6,038 nucleotides of DNA. Origin: Pseudomonadota bacterium (GTDB lineage: Bacteria > Myxococcota_A > Bradymonadia > UBA4248). The translations under genes and the position numbers were made by a program. The notes beneath the pieces are model-generated. The model did not search any database. It worked only from the letters and a program-made list of their open reading frames with translations, and was not told where the DNA came from. Location: contig WQTY01000147.1 in assembly GCA_009786045.1 (NCBI GenBank), positions 1-6,038 of the forward strand, written 5' to 3'. Below are positions 1 through 6,002 of this stretch, one piece after another. Each line of letters starts with the position of its first letter. Within the stretch, counting starts at the first letter, position 1.

Positions 1-507
1 AAAATGGTAATAAAGCCCAAGCCTTGTTCCGACCAAAATCCCGGACGAACGCGAAAACGGCCACGCCACCAGGCCCAAAGCAGCATCCACACGAAAGATC
101 CCAGCCCGCTCCGGCACGAAATAACTGCGCGCATTCAGCCCGCCCGAAACACCCAGCATCCCGGGCCACAGAGCGACATCGACACCCGCAGACAAGAGCA
201 GCCCCCAGGCAGTTTTAGCCTTACCCTCTTTCCTTCCGGCACGATACCGCCAAGCACCATCCCAAAGCCCTGCACACGTTATCCCGCCCCCGCCAAATAC
301 CGTCACCCAGTTTCCAAATTGTTTCGACAGCCCAACGCTTGCACCAATTTCATAGCTTGCATGGCGTCTTTCTCCCTCCAGCATGCCATGACGCCAGGAC
401 ACACCAAACTCCAGACGCGCGCCTTCAGGCTGCGCCAGGCTCTCCCTCCCAAAGAAGGACAGGCAGATTAAAACCAGCAAACACGACACAACGCGAAATA
501 TCTGCAA
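1..507 (-). CDS. Exported beta-barrel-like outer-membrane protein, TTG start, runs to the left edge
   Basis: No family was recognised. I read this frame directly from the minus strand: it is open for 169 codons from a TTG at 507-505 to base 1. No ATG precedes it, and an in-frame stop lies at 534-532, so TTG is the first usable start; a GGAGG at 520-516 is 8 nt away. Residues 1-25 form a signal peptide: Arg5, a hydrophobic run VVSCLLVLICLSFF, then SLA before Gln26. There is no lipobox. The mature part is rich in Gly and aromatic residues with alternating hydrophobic/polar stretches (for example LEFGVSW and YEIGASVGL), as in outer-membrane beta-strands. The last visible residues are GTRLGLYYHF, which fit a beta-barrel C-terminal signature, so the stop may lie just outside the window. 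It follows the second permease by 24 bp and is probably in the same operon. The barrel assignment is inference. Confidence 0.72.
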   Translation of the reverse strand, partial: MQIFRVVSCLLVLICLSFFGRESLAQPEGARLEFGVSWRHGMLEGERRHASYEIGASVGLSKQFGNWVTVFGGGGITCAGLWDGAWRYRAGRKEGKAKTAWGLLLSAGVDVALWPGMLGVSGGLNARSYFVPERAGIFRVDAALGLVAWPFSRSSGILVGTRLGLYYHF

Positions 508-515
508 AGCGCGTC

Positions 516-520
516 CCTCC
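516..520 (-). promoter_or_regulatory. Ribosome binding site that fixes the TTG start of the barrel-like gene
   Basis: The minus strand reads GGAGG here, inside a longer purine run, 8 nt before the TTG at 507. There is no ATG in this frame, and the in-frame stop at 534-532 rules out a start further upstream. The site therefore supports TTG as the true initiation codon. Confidence 0.7.
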
Positions 521-531
521 CCATTTCCTCG

Positions 532-1278
532 TCAAAGTGCCGCCCCAAAACCCACCAGCGACCAGATCAAATCAAGCCCGAGAATCGCCATAAAACAAGC
601 CACTACCGCCTGCGTCGTCGATACGCCCACACCCCACGTCCCGCCGTACGCAAGACGTGCAACGCCAAACGATACCATGGGAATCGCCATACCAAATGAA
701 AATGTCTTGCAACAGGCCACCACCAGATCTCGCCAGCCAACATCCCCAAGACGCATATACAGGTCTGCCGAAACGCCAAAGGCCACATGCGCCGTGGCAA
801 ACCCCGTCAACCACAAAACCACACATGCAATCGACACACAGCAAAACATCGCCAGCACCGACGCATACAAACGCGGCAGTGCATGATACTGCGCCGGATG
901 GATGCCGCACAGCATCAGCGCATCATTCTGCTCCGTCACCTGCCAGTGCGCTATTTCTGCGGCCATGCCTGTGCCAATCCTGGTCGTAAGCATCAGGGCA
1001 GTCACCGTCGGACCGAACTCGCGCAGGATCATCTGTAAATACACAGGCCCAAGAAGCGAAAAATCGCCGATCAGCCGCTCAAGCTGAAGCCCTGCCTGAT
1101 ACACGAGGCTCAAACCAAGCGCCACGCTCGTCCACAGAACAAGGAACACCGAGCGATTGGCCATGTCATAGGCCTGCGTCAAAACCTCACGCCGATCCAC
1201 GCGCGCGTGGATGGCATAATACAGCGTCTGCCCTATCGAAGCGGCAATCGATGCCAACAGGCGGCACAACCCTCCCAT
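532..1278 (-). CDS. MlaE/YrbE-family ABC transporter permease (canonical member of the pair)
   Basis: Integral inner-membrane permease of the MlaE family, which moves phospholipids or other lipids between membranes together with an MlaF-type ATPase and an MCE-domain protein. The 248-residue length is normal (E. coli MlaE is about 260). The family signature is intact: REFGPTVTAL (residues 86-95), then RIG (100-102), AAEI (106-109), VTEQNDAL (114-121, the EQ motif near the ATPase interface), CGIHP (124-128) and LPR (134-136). A C-terminal GVSTTQAVVA segment lies at 218-227. Several hydrophobic helices surround these. The ATG at 1278 lies 3 bp after the stop of the upstream permease, and a GGATGGG inside that gene's end lies 7 nt from the ATG, so the two are probably co-translated. 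It is most likely half of a heterodimer with its neighbour. The substrate cannot be told from sequence. Confidence 0.9.
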   Translation of the reverse strand: MGGLCRLLASIAASIGQTLYYAIHARVDRREVLTQAYDMANRSVFLVLWTSVALGLSLVYQAGLQLERLIGDFSLLGPVYLQMILREFGPTVTALMLTTRIGTGMAAEIAHWQVTEQNDALMLCGIHPAQYHALPRLYASVLAMFCCVSIACVVLWLTGFATAHVAFGVSADLYMRLGDVGWRDLVVACCKTFSFGMAIPMVSFGVARLAYGGTWGVGVSTTQAVVACFMAILGLDLIWSLVGFGAAL

Positions 1279-1281
1279 TTG

Positions 1282-1992
1282 TCAACCCATCCACCATGAA
1301 AGCAGGAAATTGAAAAAAAAGACAGCGATGGCCGAACTCACCACCGAATTATTCACACTGCGCCCAAGGGCCCGGCCGGATCCGCTTGTTCGAATCCCAT
1401 AATAACAGGAAATCAAACCAATCGCCCCTCCAAATACCCACGCCTTGATCATGCCCAGCAAAAAATCCCATACCACCAGGCTCGATTGCACACTCGTCCA
1501 AAAAATCGACGGGTGAATGCCGATCATCCCATACCCAAGCAAACTCGCCGCTCCCAAGGCACTTGCGTTGCCAATCAACACCAGCACAGGCATCGATAAA
1601 GTCAGGGCCAGCACCCGGGGCAATGCCAGACAGGCCACCGGTTCAATCGCCAGACACCTGAGCATATCATCCTGACCACACAGACGAGCAGCGCCGAGAA
1701 CGGCGGTATTGCGAGCGCCAACCCGACCGTTGAGCACCAGTGCAATGAACAGCGGTGAAATCTCGCGCAGCGTTGCATAGCTTGCTCCCCAGCCAAGCAT
1801 ACCCTGTGCACCAAACTGCATGACATAGGAAGAGGCCTGTATGACCATGATCCCCCCCACAAACAATGAGGCGACCACCGTCAAAATGAAGGACTCATCA
1901 ATGATCTCACTCAACGCACGCAATAGCGCACGCCCATCCAGACGCCCCACAAAACCCAAATACAGCAGACGCAGGAACGACCAGAATCTCAC
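1282..1992 (-). CDS. MlaE/YrbE-family ABC transporter permease (divergent member of the pair)
   Basis: Same permease family as its downstream neighbour but diverged. Numbering from the GTG at 1992 (236 residues), the recognisable parts are LREISPLFIALVLNGRVGA (75-93), LGA (99-101), IEP (116-118), LPR (124-126) and YYGIRTSGSGRALG (197-210), with strongly hydrophobic helices before and after. The usual acidic residue (AEIG) is replaced (AVLGA), and the TEQxDAL motif is replaced by CGQDDML, so ATPase coupling may be uneven between the two halves. The start is uncertain. GTG 1992 has an AGGG 9 nt upstream. The reading frame extends to a TTG at 2049, but that codon has no ribosome binding site and lies inside the miniature mobile element at 2007-2228. 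The stop is 3 bp before the next permease, which indicates an operon. Confidence 0.85.
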   Translation of the reverse strand: MRFWSFLRLLYLGFVGRLDGRALLRALSEIIDESFILTVVASLFVGGIMVIQASSYVMQFGAQGMLGWGASYATLREISPLFIALVLNGRVGARNTAVLGAARLCGQDDMLRCLAIEPVACLALPRVLALTLSMPVLVLIGNASALGAASLLGYGMIGIHPSIFWTSVQSSLVVWDFLLGMIKAWVFGGAIGLISCYYGIRTSGSGRALGRSVNNSVVSSAIAVFFFNFLLSWWMG

Positions 1993-2006
1993 AAAAAACA
2001 ACCCTA

Positions 2007-2018
2007 AAGCATTTTCAG
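2007..2018 (+). repeat. Left terminal inverted repeat of the MITE-like element
   Basis: AAGCATTTTCAG, preceded by TA. It pairs with the right end at 2217-2228 at 10 of 12 positions; the mismatches are at the first and fifth bases. With the TA included the match is 12 of 14. Confidence 0.6.
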
Positions 2019-2030
2019 TTTTCTTTACAT

Positions 2031-2047
2031 GGGGGAACTGCTCCCCC
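2031..2047. repeat. Hairpin 1 inside the element
   Basis: GGGGGA at 2031-2036 and TCCCCC at 2042-2047 form a perfect 6-bp stem with the 5-nt loop ACTGC. There is no T-run after it on either strand that would make a standard intrinsic terminator. Confidence 0.6.
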
Positions 2048-2073
2048 AAAAAGGAGGACGCCAGCGAAGCTGC

Positions 2074-2093
2074 CAGGGGGTTCCCACCCCCTG
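2074..2093. repeat. Hairpin 2 inside the element
   Basis: CAGGGGG at 2074-2080 and CCCCCTG at 2087-2093 form a perfect 7-bp GC-rich stem with the 6-nt loop TTCCCA. Confidence 0.6.
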
Positions 2094-2095
2094 CC

Positions 2096-2114
2096 GGGCA
2101 GATATTATCTGCCC
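2096..2114. repeat. Near-central palindrome of the element
   Basis: GGGCAGATA (2096-2104) and TATCTGCCC (2106-2114) are perfect 9-bp complements around a single T at 2105. A symmetrical site this tight could bind a dimeric protein or extrude as a cruciform. It lies close to the midpoint of the 222-bp element. Confidence 0.65.
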
Positions 2115-2132
2115 CTGCGACGTATCGCTTTG

Positions 2133-2175
2133 GGTGAAGTGCGAAATGTTATTGTTTGTGGCAACATGCTTCACC
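2133..2175. repeat. Two-part stem-loop inside the element
   Basis: The outer arms GGTGAAG (2133-2139) and CTTCACC (2169-2175) pair perfectly. Further in, ATGTT (2146-2150) pairs with AACAT (2163-2167) across an internal loop. This gives a longer interrupted stem that may fold in RNA or single-stranded DNA. Confidence 0.55.
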
Positions 2176-2216
2176 TTGCGAGCAGAAGAAACGCTGTCTG
2201 CTTGTGTAGCCATAAG

Positions 2217-2228
2217 CTGAAAACGCTC
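2217..2228 (-). repeat. Right terminal inverted repeat of the MITE-like element
   Basis: CTGAAAACGCTC on the plus strand, followed by TA at 2229-2230. Its reverse complement GAGCGTTTTCAG matches the left terminus at 10 of 12 positions. Confidence 0.6.
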
Positions 2229-2265
2229 TAAAAACCGGCACACAGGCAAAATAAAGTCAGGCAAT

Positions 2266-3402
2266 TTATTTTAGGAAGATCACCAGGATAACGAGAACCA
2301 GGATAACGAAAATACCCAAAAATATCAGGCTGCTTATTGAAATCTTAGATAAGCCATCCGATTTGACCTTGGCTTTGGCCACGGGCGGAGCCACTGGTTC
2401 CATAATCACCGTCGCACGCTCATGCTCTGACGACAAAGATACCGCCTCTTTTTCGATCTCGCTGAGTTCTGCGTACAGCACTGTACCATCCGGGTATCGC
2501 TCCCCCGGCTCTTTCTTCATGCATTTCTCAATGCAGCGGATGAGACGCTTGGACACCTTGTACTCGGGCCTGGGAACGCATGGGGGTGGCGCATCATTGA
2601 CCTGAGCGTACATGACTTCCATCGGTGAGTTCGTCTTGCTGTCAAAAGGCACCTGACCAGAAACTGCCTGGTAAAGCATCACACCCATTGCATAGACATC
2701 GACTGCTGCCGTAATTTCCGTCATGCCCATCGCCTGTTCGGGGCTCATGTAGTGTGGCGTGCCAAAGGCTACGCCAACCATGGTCAGTTTCTTGGCTGCG
2801 CCCTGAAGACGCGCAAATCCAAAATCCAGCACCTTCGGATGCTCAATGCCATCGTCATCCCTGATGATAAAGATATTCTCCGGCTTCAGATCGCGATGGA
2901 ATATCCCCTTCTTATGGGCCTCACCAAGGGCAGAGCTCATGGACACAAACCAGCGCAGCATCGTTGCCAAATCGGGCAAATCCCTGCGAAGTGCCTCAAA
3001 CAGCGTTCGGCCGGACAAGAGCTCCATGGCCATGTAAATCGTATTGTGGTTTTCGTCCGGCGCGCAGCCATACAACTTGACGATATTCGGGTGCTCCAGC
3101 GACGATACCACCTCCGCCTCGCGAAAAAAGCGCTCGCGAAGCGTCTCATCTTCCACATACTCGCTCTTGAGTATCTTAAGCGCAATATCCTTGCCCGTGT
3201 ACTTCGCGCGCGCCTTGTAAATCCGCCCCATCCCGCCCTCGCCTATCAGCGAAAGCGGAACATACTGCCCGCCCACAAGTTCGCCCAGAAGATGTCCCTC
3301 CGGTGCACGCGCAAGCTCCCGCTCATCTACGAAATACCGACGGTCAGCACTGCACTGCTTTCCTTCTTCGCCTTGCGCCCTACAGAGCGGACAAATCGCC
3401 AT
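2266..3402 (-). CDS. Hanks-type Ser/Thr protein kinase with N-terminal Cys knuckle and C-terminal membrane anchor
   Basis: Transfers phosphate from ATP to Ser/Thr of target proteins. All key kinase motifs are present in the 378 residues: glycine loop GEGGMG (54-59), catalytic Lys76 in IALKILK, alpha-C Glu95, HRDLKPEN (159-166), DFG (183-185), SPE (210-212) and DVYAMG (225-230). It should be catalytically active. The HRD arginine marks an activation-loop-regulated kinase. The N-terminus CPLC (4-7) plus Cys17 and Asp20 resembles the zinc-ribbon-like lead seen in many myxobacterial kinases, with Asp in the place of a fourth Cys. After a linker (about 320-350), a 20-residue hydrophobic run (about 358-377) ends the protein. 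It is therefore probably tail-anchored in the inner membrane with the kinase domain in the cytoplasm, and it has no sensor domain beyond the membrane. The ATG at 3402 has GAGGA 4 nt upstream. The target is unknown; the neighbouring proteins are candidates only by position. Confidence 0.95.
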   Translation of the reverse strand: MAICPLCRAQGEEGKQCSADRRYFVDERELARAPEGHLLGELVGGQYVPLSLIGEGGMGRIYKARAKYTGKDIALKILKSEYVEDETLRERFFREAEVVSSLEHPNIVKLYGCAPDENHNTIYMAMELLSGRTLFEALRRDLPDLATMLRWFVSMSSALGEAHKKGIFHRDLKPENIFIIRDDDGIEHPKVLDFGFARLQGAAKKLTMVGVAFGTPHYMSPEQAMGMTEITAAVDVYAMGVMLYQAVSGQVPFDSKTNSPMEVMYAQVNDAPPPCVPRPEYKVSKRLIRCIEKCMKKEPGERYPDGTVLYAELSEIEKEAVSLSSEHERATVIMEPVAPPVAKAKVKSDGLSKISISSLIFLGIFVILVLVILVIFLK

Positions 3403-3454
3403 GTCTTCCTCTTTAACCTCTTAGTATGTCCCACAACCCCAAAAATCCCGCACA

Positions 3455-3483
3455 AATGTACACGAACAACGCCCCGTTGGCAA
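3455..3483 (-). promoter_or_regulatory. Candidate sigma70-type promoter for the kinase gene
   Basis: On the minus strand TTGCCA (3483-3478) resembles the -35 box at 5 of 6 positions. After exactly 17 bp comes TACATT (3460-3455), matching the -10 box at 4 of 6. It lies in the 112-bp gap after the preceding gene, about 50 bp before the kinase ATG. A small dyad CAACG-CCC-CGTTG (3467-3479) overlaps the spacer and the -35 edge and could be an operator. This is a motif match only. Confidence 0.35.
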
Positions 3484-3514
3484 GTTTTATGCGTGACACA
3501 CGACAACGCAAAAA

Positions 3515-5098
3515 CTACCAGTTGATGGGCTGGTAAAACCAAAACCGAAACATATTGACATCGCGATCCGCCATCAAAGGCGTCTGACGGATGCGCAATA
3601 CCGTATCATTGACAAAATAAGACGGAATGACAAACGGCCAGTTTCGCCACCGCCAACGGCGATCAAACCCCTCACAGCGCGATATGCCGACATCCACACC
3701 GTTGACGTTGATCATGAGTTCGTAGTCGCCGCGGGCGTAATCCATCATTCGGATAATCGCAAAGTGCGTATCCGGGATCACATGAGATATGACAATCTCG
3801 GAAAAACCGCCTTCATGGGCTACGCCCGTGTCTTCAATCAGCGAACCGTCTGGAAAATGCAGCCTCTGACGATTCTTCCAGGCATCGCGCGATTCGCTTA
3901 TACGAAATTTATAGCGCCGCTCCGAAGCTTCGTTCGTGACATTGAGCTCTCCCATCCGCAACCACTCCAGCTCGTCTATCTCGAACACCTCCGGCATCTC
4001 CGCCGACCACACCTTGACAAAGTCCCAGTTCGACGTAATCGGATAGACGCGCGGCAATGGCTTCACCTGATTTGGAAGGTAGATCCGACGCTCATTGCCA
4101 ATCAAACGCTCAAGATGCGCATACGAAAACGACAGCTTCTCCATCTGCACCAATGCCATCGACAGCTTCTGCATCGGGGTCTTTGTCGGATCGAGGACGA
4201 GCTGGCGAAACGCATAGCAATTGCCAAGATGTTTCTGCCACTCAGGGCGCTCCAGGACGCGCTCATCCACATTCGCCATCACCGCCGACACCATGTGCTC
4301 ATCCATCTGGCGGAAAAAATCCAAAATATCGCCCACCGACTGCTCTTTGATCACATTGGCCTCAATGAGCTCGGCGAGTACCAGAAAACTCTGGCCAATC
4401 GAGGCCACGGCGCCGAGACGCGCATGCCCGCCGACCCGATCAAACGACCGTTTGCGCTCATACAACAGCTTAAGCAGCCGAATCCGCGTGTCCATATCGA
4501 TGTTGCGATTGCACGGTTGATTGCGCCGATACCGCATATCGATCTCGTTGAGGCCCGGACTGAGAGGATCGGCAGGATTGCGCACCGATACACAGTCTGC
4601 TGACAGGGCCACGCGCGCAAGCTCCAGCTGAGAATTCATAGCCGGTTTCTCGCTCACGACAAAACGATACGTCTCCCGAAAATACTTGTTCTCTACCCGG
4701 CCATCGGCGAGGCGAACCCTGTCCGAGGCCATCTCCTGGTAAGTGATCTTGATGTATACCGTCGTCGGAAGCTGAAGCTTGTCCAGCTCAATCGTCGCGG
4801 CCTCCAGGCTCTGAACACAGAGCTCATTGCCAAGATCGTCGGTCGCAATCCCAGGCGTTATCTCCACCTTCAGGCTGGGGGTCGACGTCTGGCGAACGCG
4901 CATCTGACGCATGCCATCCTGAATTCCCTCTCCATGAAGATACTGCATGTGAAGACGACGCTTCTGCACATGATAGTCGTGGCGGGCATTCCAGTCCTCT
5001 TCCGTCAAAAAATGCTTGAAGAAGTAAACCCGCTTAAAGCTCTGCGAATCCTCCTGAGGCACCCTCGGTGTCACTGCCCTCGTATCCATACCATCCAT
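3515..5098 (-). CDS. Conserved-looking protein of unknown function with an 'LHGxGI' N-terminal module
   Basis: Function not established. Counting 527 residues from ATG 5098, the N-terminal part holds FKRVYFFKHFLTEEDW (21-36), DYHVQKRRLH (41-50), YLHGEGIQDGM (53-63) and a beta-rich segment with TPGIATDDLGNEL (81-93). I recall similar 'LTxxD..YH..KRRLH...LHGxGI' openings in large uncharacterised proteins near phage-tail-like gene sets; that link comes from memory and is weak. Residues 200-335 look helical and charged. Residues 385-527 look beta-rich, with an aromatic/basic FDRRWRWRNWPFV near 478-490. There is no signal peptide or membrane helix. The frame stays open upstream to a GTG at 5233, but that would overlap the preceding gene by 91 bp. 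ATG 5098 or ATG 5089 (AGGG 10 nt upstream) is more likely. The gap to the upstream gene is then 44 bp. Confidence 0.8.
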   Translation of the reverse strand: MDGMDTRAVTPRVPQEDSQSFKRVYFFKHFLTEEDWNARHDYHVQKRRLHMQYLHGEGIQDGMRQMRVRQTSTPSLKVEITPGIATDDLGNELCVQSLEAATIELDKLQLPTTVYIKITYQEMASDRVRLADGRVENKYFRETYRFVVSEKPAMNSQLELARVALSADCVSVRNPADPLSPGLNEIDMRYRRNQPCNRNIDMDTRIRLLKLLYERKRSFDRVGGHARLGAVASIGQSFLVLAELIEANVIKEQSVGDILDFFRQMDEHMVSAVMANVDERVLERPEWQKHLGNCYAFRQLVLDPTKTPMQKLSMALVQMEKLSFSYAHLERLIGNERRIYLPNQVKPLPRVYPITSNWDFVKVWSAEMPEVFEIDELEWLRMGELNVTNEASERRYKFRISESRDAWKNRQRLHFPDGSLIEDTGVAHEGGFSEIVISHVIPDTHFAIIRMMDYARGDYELMINVNGVDVGISRCEGFDRRWRWRNWPFVIPSYFVNDTVLRIRQTPLMADRDVNMFRFWFYQPINW

Positions 5099-5142
5099 AC
5101 CCTGTTGCTTAATTTTTACACCACCAGCCCCACCCCCAAAGA

Positions 5143-5706
5143 CTAAAACTGAACCAACGGTGCGCTCCCCGCGGCGTCGCTCGAAACCTCGGCCGCCACA
5201 ATGCGCGCATCCTTGGCCATGGTCTCCTCGCACAAATTCAGCAAATTCATCAGATCGTCCTTGAACACATCGCGCATCGGCAGCAAAACAGCACGATACG
5301 ACCCCAAAGCCCCCCGCATCACATCAAACACCTCGCCCACACCATCGCGAAAGACCATCCCACGCTCCCCATACGCCTTCACCACAAACGCCCCCGCCTC
5401 GTCCGAATCCTCAAAGCATGCCCCGCTGCTTACCCCTCCCTCCAGCGGCTCAAACGCAATGCCCGTGCAAAACGTCCGGCGCCCATCCTTTGCCGCATAC
5501 TTCAACACCTTCATCAACCCATGAAAGCATAAAAATGGGTCATACTCACGGCGCTCGCCGCCAGAGGCAAAATCCTCCAGCGATGCGTCCACACGCGCCA
5601 GCCGCAACAACGATGCCAACCGCTCCGCTTCGCGAATCGTCACGCTGTACTTCTGAGCATATCCCCCAGTCAATGTGCTGATCGTGTACTGTACCGAATA
5701 ATGCAT
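5143..5706 (-). CDS. Hypothetical protein, 187 residues
   Basis: I do not recognise a family. The protein appears soluble and cytoplasmic: no signal peptide and no membrane helix. The N-terminus is beta-like (MHYSVQYTISTLTGGYAQKY), followed by a helix REAERLASLLRLARV. Around residue 65 a hydrophobic LCFHGLMKVLKYAAKDGRR occurs. The C-terminal third has a long helical stretch (FKDDLMNLLNLCEETMAKDARIV, broken here only for description) that could mediate assembly. The ATG at 5706 has GAGG 7 nt upstream. A GTG directly before it (5709) is too close to that site. The frame ends 44 bp before the next gene's chosen start, so the two are probably co-transcribed and may act together. It is the first minus-strand gene after a divergent intergenic region. 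Confidence 0.78.
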   Translation of the reverse strand: MHYSVQYTISTLTGGYAQKYSVTIREAERLASLLRLARVDASLEDFASGGERREYDPFLCFHGLMKVLKYAAKDGRRTFCTGIAFEPLEGGVSSGACFEDSDEAGAFVVKAYGERGMVFRDGVGEVFDVMRGALGSYRAVLLPMRDVFKDDLMNLLNLCEETMAKDARIVAAEVSSDAAGSAPLVQF

Positions 5707-5820
5707 CACTCTCCCTCACACAGATGAAAAGCCACGGCCAATAATGCCCTATGCCCGGCACATCTTGCAAGCGCAATTGCCATAGAATCAAAGCATTGCC
5801 CGAAAGCTGCACACAAGACA

Positions 5821-5898
5821 AACCCCTTCAAAGAGGCAATCATTTTCGTCCGATTTGCAGAAACAGCCCGTGCGTGTCTGCCCTCTGTCAAAGGGGTT
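5821..5898. repeat. Imperfect inverted repeat in the divergent intergenic region
   Basis: AACCCCTTCAAAGAGG (5821-5836) faces CCTCTGTCAAAGGGGTT (5882-5898). The outer 8 bp (AACCCCTT/AAGGGGTT) and inner 5 bp (AGAGG/CCTCT) are complementary, separated by an internal mismatch, and the arms are 45 bp apart. The arms also share the direct motif TCAAAGRGG at 5828 and 5888, exactly 60 bp apart. Its place between two divergent genes suggests paired regulator-binding sites, but no regulator is identified. Confidence 0.45.
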
Positions 5899-5913
5899 CC
5901 CCGTGCATTTTTC

Positions 5914-5942
5914 GTGACGGCGGCCTTTCGGTTAACTAGAAT
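5914..5942 (+). promoter_or_regulatory. Candidate sigma70-type promoter for the right-edge gene
   Basis: GTGACG (5914-5919, 4 of 6 to the -35 consensus) and TAGAAT (5937-5942, 5 of 6 to the -10 consensus) are 17 bp apart on the plus strand, about 60 bp before the ATG at 6003. The inverted repeat at 5821-5898 ends 15 bp upstream of the -35 box, a position suited to control. This is a motif match only. For the leftward gene only weak candidates are visible, for example TTGCAA with CATTAT 18 bp downstream on the minus strand near 5740-5770. Confidence 0.35.
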
Positions 5943-6002
5943 CCAACCGACGTTTCAGGCTGACCCAAGGCTCAAACACGACCACACCACAGGACTACCC
6001 CC

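Larger units (their letters stand above)
2007..2228. mobile_element. MITE-like 222-bp element with terminal inverted repeats and flanking TA
   Basis: The left end AAGCATTTTCAG (2007-2018) and the reverse complement of the right end CTGAAAACGCTC (2217-2228) match at 10 of 12 positions. Each end is bordered by TA (2005-2006 and 2229-2230), as expected for a TA target duplication of the IS630/Tc1-mariner type. The interior holds four inverted repeats and no convincing gene. The layout fits a non-autonomous miniature element moved by a transposase coded elsewhere. It sits between the kinase stop (2266) and the permease start. It could instead be another kind of dispersed intergenic repeat. Other copies in the genome would decide this. 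Confidence 0.6.

Noticed and set aside
4..471. A 155-codon plus-strand frame rich in Pro, Arg, Thr and His
   Set aside because: It lies opposite the signal-peptide gene at 1-507. Its composition is that of an antisense shadow, and no binding site precedes it.
2031..2114. Hairpins in the element as intrinsic terminators for the kinase transcript
   Set aside because: The stems are strong but no T-run of usual length follows them in the direction of transcription. Attenuation is possible but not supported.
2025..2264. A 79-codon minus-strand frame (starts MPDFILPVC) covering most of the element
   Set aside because: It runs across the palindromes, has a repeat-like composition, lacks a ribosome binding site and overlaps the permease frame. 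It is more likely a by-product of the element than a gene.
2243..2264. Direct repeat CAGGCAA at 2243 and 2258, just after the kinase stop
   Set aside because: Two 7-bp copies 15 bp apart can arise by chance, and nothing else supports a function.
2752..3525. A 257-codon plus-strand frame
   Set aside because: It is antisense to the kinase, whose motifs are complete. This frame shows none.
3764..4603. A 279-codon plus-strand frame
   Set aside because: It is antisense to the long 527-residue gene. It has a His/Arg/Leu-biased composition and no recognisable motif.
5099..5233. N-terminal extension of the 527-residue protein back to a GTG at 5233
   Set aside because: It would overlap the preceding gene by 91 bp in another frame. 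The extra residues are a Gly/Arg-rich stretch without motifs, and ATGs at 5098 and 5089 are available.
5773..5780. Palindrome GCAATTGC in the divergent intergenic region
   Set aside because: It is only 8 bp, with no second copy or promoter alignment.
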